Assembly (NCBI GenBank): GCA_021809435.1
Contig: JAKBAD010000002.1
Coordinates: 542,836-606,835 of the forward strand
Length of the DNA: 64,000 nucleotides
Direction of reading: 5' to 3'
Origin: Pseudomonadota bacterium
Lineage (GTDB): Bacteria; Pseudomonadota; Alphaproteobacteria; Acetobacterales; Acetobacteraceae
The notes below the pieces were generated by a model. The model was not told where the DNA came from and searched no databases. It worked only from the letters and a program-made list of their open reading frames with translations. The translations under genes were made by a program, and so were the position numbers. Shown here piece by piece: positions 53,329-64,000 of the stretch. Each line of letters begins with the position of its first letter. Position 1 is the first letter of the stretch.

Positions 53329-56004
53329 ATGTCCAGCCTTCATGATGGCCAACGGACCGCGCTTGGCGCCGCCGGCGCCTCGCTGCTGGTGTTGCCCGCC
53401 GCGCTTGGGCTTGCCGCCCCGGCGCCCACCCAGGCACAGACCGTGATTTCAACCAACCAGACCACGCCGATCGACCTCAGCCTGTTTGGCGCGGCGGGGG
53501 TGAGCATTGCCCCCGGCGTGACGCTGAGCGCCCCGGGGGCCGTGGATTTATGGGATCTTGCGGCCGCGCAGGTGAGCAACCAGGGGGTGATTGAAGCGCC
53601 GCTAGGGGTGGGGGTTTCGCTGGCGGGCGGGGGCGTGGTGAGCAATGCCGGCACCATCACCGGTAACAGCGCCGTGCTGCTGGGCGCGGGCGGCACGTTT
53701 GAAAATAGCGGCAGCGTGGCAGCCGCGCTTTATGGCGTGCGGGTACGCGGCGGGGCCGGGCTGGTGAACAATGGCGGCACGCTGGCGGCCGGGTTTATTG
53801 GCGTGGCGCTCGAAGCCGGGGGGAGTGTGGCCAATGGCGGCGCGATCAGCGGCGGGGCGCTGGGGGTTTATGGCGCCGGAGCGGCGGTGAGCCTGAGCAA
53901 TGCCGGCACCATTGGCGGCGGCACGGGGGATGGCGTGTCGCTGCTCAAGGGCGGGGTGGTGGAGAATCTGGCCGGCGGCGTGATCGAGGGAGGGTATGCC
54001 GGGCTTTATGGCGGGGCCGCGATGAGCCTGAGCAATGCCGGGCTGATCAGCGGCACGCAATATGGCGCGCTGTTGAATGGCGGGGCGGTGAGCCTGAGCA
54101 ATAGCGGCACGCTGAGCGGCGGGCTGGTGGGCGCCATGGCGCTGGCCAATGGCGCCACGCTCGATAATGTCTCCGGGCTGGTGAGCGGCGGGGGGATTGG
54201 CGCGCGGGTGGCGGGCACGGGCAGCATGATTGCGAATGGCGGGCACATAGCGGGCGGGCAGATTGGCGCGCGGCTGGGGCGCGGCGATGGGCTGGCCAAT
54301 GGCGGGGTGATTACCGGCGGACGCTATGGCGTGGAGGCGGTGAGCGGCGATGTGATCACCAATAGCGGCACCATTGCCGGGCTCGACGGTATTTTGGCCG
54401 GCGGGCCGGTGAGCATTGTTGATACCGGGCTGATCGCCGGCCAGAGCGGCGGCGTGGCGGTGGGGTTTTTGAACGGCGCCAGCACGCTGGCGCTGGGCAC
54501 GGGCGCGCTGATCGAGGGAGGGGTGGATGGCGGCGGCACGGCCAGCCAGATCGTGCTGAGCGGCACCGGCCTGCTGAACACGCCGCTCAGCCAGTTCGGC
54601 GCCGGCAGCGCGCTGACCGTGATGCCCGGCGCGGCCTGGACCGGCGCGGGAGCCTGGACCATTGGCGCGCTGGTGAATAACGGCACCTTCACGCCAGGGC
54701 TGGTGAGCGCGCCGCTGACGCTGAACGGCAATTTTGTGCAAGGCGCGGCGGGGGTGCTGAAAGTGTATGTGGCGCCCAATGGCATCGCCGCTTTTAACAT
54801 TAGCGGCAGCGCCACGCTCACCGGCACGCTCGATTATATGCTCGCGCCGGGGACCTATGAGCCGGGCAGCGAGACATTTTTGACCGCACAGGGCGGGGTG
54901 AGCGGGGCATTTACAAGCGTGAACGCCCTGAATGACCCGACGGCGGGCGCGCAGATTAGCGGGGCGAGCCTGCCAGGGCCGGGCGGGGCCAGCCTGCGGT
55001 TGGGCGGGGCGCTGACCGTGGCGCCCACGGGCACCGGGCTGATCTCTGACATTGCCATGGCCCAGGCGCTCGGCGCGGGTGCGGCGGATGATATACTGCT
55101 CACCCAGGCCGAGACGCCCGAGGCCACACCCTGCCCCGTGGCACCCGCGCCCGGTACAGGCACGGCGGCGGGGGTGGCGGCGGCACTGGCGCGCGGCATG
55201 TGTCTGGCGGGGGGATGGGTGCAGGCCGAGGGCGGGGCGATGACCGTCGATGGCGCGTTCAGCGCGGCGGGCGGCGGGTTCATGGCCGGGGTGGACCGCC
55301 CCGTGGGTGCCGCCGGGCTGCGGCTGGGGCTGGCGGTTGGCTATGAGGCACGGGCTTTATGGGCCACGGGGGCGGGCAGCGCGACGCTGGGCGGGCTGCG
55401 CCTGGGCACTTATGCTAGCCTGCCGGTGGGGGCGGTGCGCCTGAGCGGCGACGTGATGGAGAGCTTCACCACCCTCCAGACCAGCCGCGATACCGGCGCC
55501 GGACCTGCCAGCGGGCGGGCGCATGGCAACGTGACCAGCCTGGGGCTGCGGGCGCGCGTGCCGCTGGAAATGGGCGGCTGGGGCATTACGCCCGCGCTGG
55601 GGCTTGATGTGGTGGATGTGACCATGGGGCGGCTGGATGAGATGGCGGCCCAGCAGGCCTTCGCGGTGGTGGTGCGGGGCAGCAATGGCGTGGCGGTGAT
55701 GCCTTATGGGCAGGTCGCGCTCACGCGCCGGTTTGTGCTGGGCAATGGGCTGGCGGTGGTGCCGAGCGCCCTGCTGGGCGTGCGGGGCGTGACGGGAGAT
55801 GTTGGCCACGGGCTGCGGGTGAGCGCGCAGGACGGCACGATGTTTGGCGCGGCGGCACCGGAGATGAGCCCGGTGGCGGGCGAGGCGGCGCTGGGCGTGC
55901 GGATTGGCCGTGGCGCCTGGGCGCTGAGCGCGCGGGCCACGGCGGAGCTTGCCGGCAACTGGCACGCCGAAAGCCTGGCGGGCGGGCTGGTGGTGAATTT
56001 TTGA
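53329..56004 (+). CDS. Autotransporter (type Va) with short-repeat passenger
   Basis: A protein of 891 residues. Atypical N-terminal signal ending about APAPTQA, then a passenger of 18-20-residue units (SLSNAGTIGG, SLSNAGLISG, SLSNSGTLSG) forming a predicted beta-helix to about residue 500, a linker, and a beta-barrel domain (about 620-891) that ends in the terminal Phe motif VVNF. The passenger is exported to the cell surface. Function unknown; adhesion is possible. Confidence 0.88.
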   Translation: MSSLHDGQRTALGAAGASLLVLPAALGLAAPAPTQAQTVISTNQTTPIDLSLFGAAGVSIAPGVTLSAPGAVDLWDLAAAQVSNQGVIEAPLGVGVSLAGGGVVSNAGTITGNSAVLLGAGGTFENSGSVAAALYGVRVRGGAGLVNNGGTLAAGFIGVALEAGGSVANGGAISGGALGVYGAGAAVSLSNAGTIGGGTGDGVSLLKGGVVENLAGGVIEGGYAGLYGGAAMSLSNAGLISGTQYGALLNGGAVSLSNSGTLSGGLVGAMALANGATLDNVSGLVSGGGIGARVAGTGSMIANGGHIAGGQIGARLGRGDGLANGGVITGGRYGVEAVSGDVITNSGTIAGLDGILAGGPVSIVDTGLIAGQSGGVAVGFLNGASTLALGTGALIEGGVDGGGTASQIVLSGTGLLNTPLSQFGAGSALTVMPGAAWTGAGAWTIGALVNNGTFTPGLVSAPLTLNGNFVQGAAGVLKVYVAPNGIAAFNISGSATLTGTLDYMLAPGTYEPGSETFLTAQGGVSGAFTSVNALNDPTAGAQISGASLPGPGGASLRLGGALTVAPTGTGLISDIAMAQALGAGAADDILLTQAETPEATPCPVAPAPGTGTAAGVAAALARGMCLAGGWVQAEGGAMTVDGAFSAAGGGFMAGVDRPVGAAGLRLGLAVGYEARALWATGAGSATLGGLRLGTYASLPVGAVRLSGDVMESFTTLQTSRDTGAGPASGRAHGNVTSLGLRARVPLEMGGWGITPALGLDVVDVTMGRLDEMAAQQAFAVVVRGSNGVAVMPYGQVALTRRFVLGNGLAVVPSALLGVRGVTGDVGHGLRVSAQDGTMFGAAAPEMSPVAGEAALGVRIGRGAWALSARATAELAGNWHAESLAGGLVVNF

Positions 56005-56045
56005 GCCGTGCCCACGCGGCCTTGGGGTAAGGCCACGCGGGGCGG

Positions 56046-56077
56046 GGATCGCCGCTCTGGCAACGGAGCGGCGATCC
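56046..56077 (+). terminator. Terminator of the autotransporter gene
   Basis: Stem GGATCGCCGCTC/GAGCGGCGATCC, loop of 8, followed by TGTTTT. Confidence 0.85.
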
Positions 56078-56091
56078 TGTTTTACAGGCAC

Positions 56092-56118
56092 AAAAAAGGC
56101 GCCCGGAGGCGCCTTTTT
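56092..56118 (-). terminator. Terminator of the atp operon (bidirectional)
   Basis: AAAAAGGCGCC-CGGA-GGCGCCTTTTT; on the minus strand it directly follows atpC. Confidence 0.85.
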
Positions 56119-56135
56119 CGTGGAGGGTGGGCCCC

Positions 56136-56558
56136 TCAGATTTTATCGACCGCGTGGGGGGCGACCGAATCCACCAGCGCCTGGGCGGCGATGAGGGCGT
56201 CGGAGGCATCGCGGTAGGCCTCGGCGTCGTCGAGGCTCACGGCGGCGAAGGCGTCCTTCGCGGCGGTGAGGGCCGCGGCGGCCTTGGCGCTGTCGATCTC
56301 GGCCTGGCGGATGATCTCATCGGCCAGCACGGCGACACGCGACTCGGTGACCTCGGCAAAGCCGCCCGAGACATAGAAACGCTCGGCAACCTTGCCGTTC
56401 TCGTAAATATCGACGAGACCGCCGCGCAGAGAGGTCACCAGCTTCGCGTGACCCGGCAGCACGCCGATATCACCCTCGGTGCCGGGGATGACGACCATGT
56501 CGACATCCCGCGCCAGCAAGAGCTTCTCGGGGCTGAGGATTTCGAGCGCGATGGCCAT
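56136..56558 (-). CDS. atpC: F1Fo ATP synthase subunit epsilon
   Basis: A protein of 140 residues: MAIALEILSPEKLLLARDVDMVVIPGTEGDIGVLPGHAKLV, the beta-sandwich domain, with a C-terminal helical hairpin. Last gene of the F1 operon, 3 bp after atpD. Confidence 0.96.
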   Translation of the reverse strand: MAIALEILSPEKLLLARDVDMVVIPGTEGDIGVLPGHAKLVTSLRGGLVDIYENGKVAERFYVSGGFAEVTESRVAVLADEIIRQAEIDSAKAAAALTAAKDAFAAVSLDDAEAYRDASDALIAAQALVDSVAPHAVDKI

Positions 56559-56561
56559 GGC

Positions 56562-58879
<2,318 letters not shown>

Positions 58880-58885
58880 GGTGTT

Positions 58886-60418
<1,533 letters not shown>

Positions 60419-60419
60419 G

Positions 60420-60983
60420 TCAGGCAGCTCCCTTTAGAGAAAAATTAAGCCGGTTAAGGCGTGACTTCAGGCTGGTATCGAAAAGCTTGGACCCGATTTT
60501 GAGCACCAGACCGCCCAGAATGGCGGGGTCGGTGCGCTCGGTCAGGCGCACGGTGCCGTAGCCGGCTTCGGCCAGGCGGGCATGCAGCTGGGCGCGCTGG
60601 ACATCGGTCAGCGGGTGGGCGGTGGTGACATCGGCCACCATCTCGCCGCGCTTGCGCGCGACATAGGCGGCAAAGCCGGCGACCAGGGCCGGCAGGTCAC
60701 GCAGGCGGCGGTTGGCCACCACCACTTGCACGAAATGGCGCACCAGCTCGCCAAAGCCCTGGGCGGTCAGCGCCTCGTTCAGGACCGGGGCGGCCGTTTT
60801 GGAATTGGTAAGCGGGTTGGCCAGCAGCGCCTTCAGCGCCGGAGACTCGCCGATGAGCCGGCCCAGAGCCTCCATCTGCTCGACAACCTCGTTAAGGGCG
60901 TTCTTCTCGAACGCCAGCGCATAAAGAGCCGCCGCGTAACGCGCGCTGAGCCCTGTTTCGCCCGTGCCAGTTATCTCGACCAA
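60420..60983 (-). CDS. atpH: F1Fo ATP synthase subunit delta
   Basis: Peripheral stalk protein of 187 residues: [20 protein letters not shown] at the N terminus and [22 protein letters not shown] at the C terminus. First gene of the F1 operon; F0 genes are not adjacent, the usual split in alphaproteobacteria. The gap to 61152 is the promoter region. Confidence 0.96.
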   Translation of the reverse strand: MVEITGTGETGLSARYAAALYALAFEKNALNEVVEQMEALGRLIGESPALKALLANPLTNSKTAAPVLNEALTAQGFGELVRHFVQVVVANRRLRDLPALVAGFAAYVARKRGEMVADVTTAHPLTDVQRAQLHARLAEAGYGTVRLTERTDPAILGGLVLKIGSKLFDTSLKSRLNRLNFSLKGAA

Positions 60984-61152
60984 TATTCTTGTCCCGTATG
61001 CTTGCCGTGGCCTGCCAGCCCCGGTTCCGAGGCTGGGCGCGACGTATCATAGGCGTTTCCTGGCAGCAAGGCCGATCGGCCCAGAAGTGTAACTTACCGT
61101 AAATAATATCAGGGGATGTGTCAGATTGGGGCAGATGCGCCCGGCCGCCGGC

Positions 61153-61704
61153 TCATTCGGCGGCGTGGGCGCGGCGGCGGGCGATGACCGGGCCGTGCTC
61201 GTCATAGGCGTGGCAGGAATTGAGCAGGCTGTGGCTGAGGGCCGGCTCCTCGATGGCGGTTTTGTTGGCGAAGCCGGATTTCAGGCCGACCGTGGTCTGG
61301 AAGGCGGCGGTGGCGAGCGGCTGGAGCAGCTCGCGCAGATGGGTGCAGCCCTCGACCCCGGCCATGCGCATCATGGCGGATTTCAGGAAGCCCTTGCCCA
61401 GGCGCAGCCCGACGAGGCGGGCGTAATTGGGCGCCACGGCCGGGCAGATGGCGTAGGGCGTGGCATCCATGCTGGCTGTCGCCTCGATGATTTCCTGATC
61501 GGGGGTGATGGTGAGGCGCACGCGCATGTCGTGGACATAATCGCCGGGATTGATGCCGCCGCGATCCTCATTGCCAAACGCATAGGTTTTCTCGTCGGTC
61601 AGGCGGGCCTCGATGTCGAGCAGCCCGTCCTCGCGCTCATAGCCGCGCAGCTCGACATGGCGGGTGTGCAGCAATTTGCGGCGCTGGGGACGGGGCAAGG
61701 GCAT
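61153..61704 (-). CDS. DUF2889 domain-containing protein
   Basis: A protein of 183 residues: MPLPRPQRRKLLHTRHVELRGYEREDGLLDIEARLTDEK and a DYVHDMRVRLTI block typical of DUF2889. Conserved cysteines in CPAVAPNY, CTHLREL and NSCHAY hint at metal binding. Function not established. ATG 61704 follows AAGGAGA. Confidence 0.88.
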   Translation of the reverse strand: MPLPRPQRRKLLHTRHVELRGYEREDGLLDIEARLTDEKTYAFGNEDRGGINPGDYVHDMRVRLTITPDQEIIEATASMDATPYAICPAVAPNYARLVGLRLGKGFLKSAMMRMAGVEGCTHLRELLQPLATAAFQTTVGLKSGFANKTAIEEPALSHSLLNSCHAYDEHGPVIARRRAHAAE

Positions 61705-61779
61705 GGACACTCTCCTTAACAAATATGCGCCGGGCGGGCTGATGGTATATTGGCCTGGCGCCAGACATAAGCAACCATA

Positions 61780-61802
61780 TATGACCGCGTGACTGTCATA
61801 TC
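61780..61802. promoter_or_regulatory. Inverted repeat upstream of the drug pump
   Basis: ATATGAC-N9-GTCATAT, perfect arms, 19 bp before the MFS ATG. A TetR- or MarR-like operator is possible, but no regulator gene is adjacent. Confidence 0.5.
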
Positions 61803-61820
61803 CCCCAAATAGAGGACCGC

Positions 61821-63227
61821 ATGGACGCCCCCGAGACGCCCCGCCATTTGCCCGCCGCGCCCTATAGCCACGAGGCGCGCATGCGGGTGATTTTTGGCAT
61901 TCTCACCTGTATTCTGCTGGCCTCGATCGACCAGACGGTGGTGCTGCCGGCGATTCCGCAGATGGCGGCCTCGCTGCATGACAGCGCGCATATTTCGTGG
62001 GTGGTGTCGGCTTATCTGCTCACCACCACCGCCACCACGCCAATTTATGGCAAGCTCTCGGACCAGCTGGGCCGGCGGGCCGTGCTCTCCCCTGCTCTGC
62101 TGGTGTTTCTGGCCGCGAGCGGGCTGTGCGCGCTGGCGGGCTCGGCGGGGTGGCTGATTTTGGGCCGGGCACTGCAGGGCGTGGGCGGCGGGGCGCTGAT
62201 GGCGGTGGCGCAATCGGCGGTGGCCGATGTGGTGCCGCCGCGTGAGCGCGGGCGGTATCAGGGCTGGTTCGCGGGCACGTGGGCGGTCTCGACGCTGGTG
62301 GGGCCGGTGGTGGGCGGGTTTGTGGCCCAGCATGTCTCGTGGCGGTGGATTTTCTGGGGCAATGTGCCGATTGTGCTGGTCGCGCTGGCGATGAGCCACC
62401 GGGCGCTCAAGGGGCTGGCGCCCAAGGGCGGGCGGGCGCCGATCGATTATCCGGGCGCGGGGCTGTTGCTGGCGGCGGTAGGGCTGTTGCTGCTGGCGCT
62501 CTCGATGGGGGGTGTGGATCTGGCCTGGGGCTCGGCGCGCGAGCTGGGACTGTTTGGCGGGGCGGCGTTGCTGTTTGTGATGCTGTGGCGCCAGCAGGGC
62601 TTAGCGCCCGCGCCGCTGCTGCCCGGCCACCTGCTGGCGCGCCAGGCGCATGTGAGCGTGATTTCGTTTTTATTCTCGGGCGCGCTGTTCGAGCTGATTT
62701 TTCAGCTGCCGCTGCTGTTGCAGGGGGCTTATCACACCAGCCCTTCGGGCGCGGGGGCGGGGCTGATGCCCATGCTGTTTGGCACCACCATGGGGGCTTA
62801 TGGCGCCGGGCAGTTTTTGCGCGCCACCGGGCGCGCGCGCACGGCGCTGGCCTTTGGGCTGGCGGTGGCGATTGGCGCGCTGGTGCCGCTGGGGCTGTGG
62901 CCGCTGGGCGCGGGGCTGGGGTGGGCGGTGGGCTGGTCGATGCTGGCGGGGATTGGGCTGGGGGCGCTGATGCCCACCTCGCTGGTGAGCGTGCAGAGCC
63001 TGGCGGGCGGGCGCGATGTGGGCACCATGACCGGGCTTTTGCTGCTGGTGCGCTCAACGGGCGGGGCGTTTGGGGCCACGCTGGCGGGGGTGGCGCTCTC
63101 GCTCAGCGCGCCGGGCACGCTGGCGGGGTTTCAGGCCGGGCTGCTGGGGGCGGCCGGCGCGCTGGGGCTGGCGCTGCTGGTGCTGGCGCGCATGCCCGAT
63201 GTCGAGCTGGGCACAGCAAACCGATAA
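61821..63227 (+). CDS. Multidrug MFS transporter (DHA2 / 14-TM type)
   Basis: A protein of 468 residues with about 14 helices. The DHA2 signatures are ASIDQTVVLPAIP in helix 1, YGKLSDQLGRR (motif A) and LVGPVVGGFVAQHVSWRWIFWGNVP (motif C). It probably exports lipophilic or cationic drugs with proton antiport. The start follows AGAGGACCGC. Confidence 0.93.
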   Translation: MDAPETPRHLPAAPYSHEARMRVIFGILTCILLASIDQTVVLPAIPQMAASLHDSAHISWVVSAYLLTTTATTPIYGKLSDQLGRRAVLSPALLVFLAASGLCALAGSAGWLILGRALQGVGGGALMAVAQSAVADVVPPRERGRYQGWFAGTWAVSTLVGPVVGGFVAQHVSWRWIFWGNVPIVLVALAMSHRALKGLAPKGGRAPIDYPGAGLLLAAVGLLLLALSMGGVDLAWGSARELGLFGGAALLFVMLWRQQGLAPAPLLPGHLLARQAHVSVISFLFSGALFELIFQLPLLLQGAYHTSPSGAGAGLMPMLFGTTMGAYGAGQFLRATGRARTALAFGLAVAIGALVPLGLWPLGAGLGWAVGWSMLAGIGLGALMPTSLVSVQSLAGGRDVGTMTGLLLLVRSTGGAFGATLAGVALSLSAPGTLAGFQAGLLGAAGALGLALLVLARMPDVELGTANR

Positions 63228-63241
63228 CAAACTGATATAAT

Positions 63242-63286
63242 TGAAAATTTTTGGGGGTGTGGACCCTTTTTATAAAAAGGGTCCAC
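63242..63286 (+). terminator. Terminator after the MFS pump (AAGTTTTTTGGG family)
   Basis: GAAAATTTTTGGGGGT then GTGGACCC/GGGTCCAC stem with T5-AT-A5, 15 bp after the stop. Family member. Confidence 0.75.
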
Positions 63287-63295
63287 GAGGGAAGC

Positions 63296-63799
63296 CTACC
63301 CCACCCGCATGCCCGAGAGCACCGCGCCCAGCGTGACCAGCAGGCACAGCAACACCACCACCGAGGCCGACCAGCGCAAAATGAGATAATTGAGCGCCAC
63401 CACGCCACGGCCACGGCCGATGGTCTCGACCACCACGGTGAGGAAGAAGCCCACCAGCAGCACGAACAGCGCCAGCACGGGGGCGTGGAAATGCAGCATG
63501 ATGGCCAGTGCCGCCCAGGCGATGAGCGCGGGCACCACGCCAAAGCCGAGCAGCTGGGTCTCGGCGCCGAGCGTGGCGGGGGGCAGTTTTTCGGCCACTG
63601 GATGGGCGGTTTCACGCAGCGCGAAGCCCCAATGCACGGCACCCAGGAAGGACAGGATGACCGCGCCATAGGCGATCAGCCCTTCGATGGCGGTGGGGGA
63701 GCCGACCGGCTGGAGCAGCACCACGGCGGTGAAGGCCAGAAAGGGCAACGCGCCCAGGGCGGTGAGCAGGATGGCGAGGGCGAAGGGGGTTTTGAGCAT
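63296..63799 (-). CDS. DUF3429 membrane protein
   Basis: A protein of 167 residues with about five helices: FALAILLTALGALPFLAF, YGAVILSFLGAVHWGFAL (family motif), and VVALNYLILRWSASVVVLLCLLVTL. DUF3429 has no assigned role. It is 13 bp downstream of a sulfotransferase gene on the same strand. Confidence 0.87.
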   Translation of the reverse strand: MLKTPFALAILLTALGALPFLAFTAVVLLQPVGSPTAIEGLIAYGAVILSFLGAVHWGFALRETAHPVAEKLPPATLGAETQLLGFGVVPALIAWAALAIMLHFHAPVLALFVLLVGFFLTVVVETIGRGRGVVALNYLILRWSASVVVLLCLLVTLGAVLSGMRVG

Positions 63800-63812
63800 G
63801 GGGGTTCCGGTT

Positions 63813-64000
63813 TCAGGCTTCGATGTCGTACCCCAGGCGCGCGCACAGGGGGCTTAGCAGGTCGAGCACGGGTTTGAGATTTTTGAGATAGGGTTTGTAG
63901 CGGTATTTTGAACGGTCGTAGAGTTTTTCGGTGACCTGGGCGTAGGATGCGGTGCGGGCGTAGCGGGTGTTTTTCTCGAAGCTCAGGCAGCGCGGGTCGA
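63813..64000 (-). CDS. Sulfotransferase family protein (C-terminal part)
   Basis: The last 61 codons of a minus-strand gene that runs off the window. The end reads CLSFEKNTRYARTASYAQV, EKLYDRSKYRYKPYLKNLKPVLDLL, the C-terminal signature of TPR/sulfotransferase proteins (CLxFxxxxRxxRTAS). The P-loop part is outside the window. Not scored as a complete gene. Confidence 0.75.
   Translation of the reverse strand, partial: DPRCLSFEKNTRYARTASYAQVTEKLYDRSKYRYKPYLKNLKPVLDLLSPLCARLGYDIEA

Overview
The window is a GC-rich (roughly two thirds G+C) bacterial chromosome segment that best fits an alphaproteobacterium of the Rhodospirillales/Acetobacteraceae type. Indicators are the F1 operon order atpH-A-G-D-C without F0 genes, the zauP-zapA-6S RNA cluster, the ihfB-lapA-pyrF-trpF operon, FixK/FNR boxes of the TTGA-N6-TCAA type, and alphaproteobacterial palindromic repeats. 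Family-level placement is inference from gene content and repeats, not from a marker tree. No prophage, CRISPR array, rRNA or intact insertion sequence is visible.

Layout. 1-4.8 kb: the end of a GH3 beta-glucosidase, a GluP/FucP-type sugar permease, a DUF1543 gene and the DNA repair glycosylase tag. 4.9-10.6 kb: a GFA protein, then a low-oxygen/stress block (LonH-like protease, two UspA-like proteins, an ETHE1-like metallo-beta-lactamase) with two FNR/FixK boxes. 10.6-14 kb: an IS630 remnant, the ihfB-lapA-pyrF-trpF operon (TrpF carries Glu at position 126), 6S RNA, zapA and zauP. 14-18.9 kb: class I aldolase, an SGNH hydrolase with uppP, an MFS pump with an N-formylglutamate amidohydrolase. 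18.9-22 kb: a candidate anti-Shine-Dalgarno sRNA, tRNA-Ser(GCT), a diguanylate cyclase, a repeat pair, an OsmC protein. 21.4-25.7 kb: a GntR regulator divergent from lutABC (L-lactate oxidation), with thiE at the end of the operon. 25.8-32.6 kb: a lipoprotein, epmA/epmB (EF-P lysylation), a TauE/SafE permease, xerC, a fructose-6-phosphate aldolase-type transaldolase, priA. 32.6-35.4 kb: a copper module (copZ, copA, cueR). 35.4-42 kb: an RhlE-type helicase with an RGE-repeat tail, a short RlmD/TrmA-type methyltransferase, an AT-rich DUF2971 insert, rhodanese, cysK, amidase. 42-48.4 kb: a CNNM/CorC transporter, a GH17-GT2 fusion glucan synthase, a second helicase, a 5-formyl-THF cyclo-ligase. 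48.5-53 kb: a MotA/MotB (ZorAB-like) proton-channel pair with a third periplasmic OmpA-like partner, an inositol monophosphatase and efp. 53-64 kb: an autotransporter, the F1 ATP synthase operon, DUF2889, a 14-TM drug pump, DUF3429 and the C-terminal end of a sulfotransferase.

How the genes work together. EpmA and EpmB (26-28 kb) would modify Lys33 of the EF-P encoded at 52.5 kb. CueR would switch on copA and copZ from two facing operators. LutABC would oxidise lactate under the adjacent GntR regulator. The FNR-box genes look like a small oxygen-limitation regulon. The most promising less-described items are the ZorAB-like triad, the GH17-GT2 fusion, the sRNA candidate at 18946-19035, the five-hairpin array between efp and the phosphatase gene, and a family of at least eight hairpins with a conserved AAGTTTTTTGGG leader that mostly sit just after stop codons.
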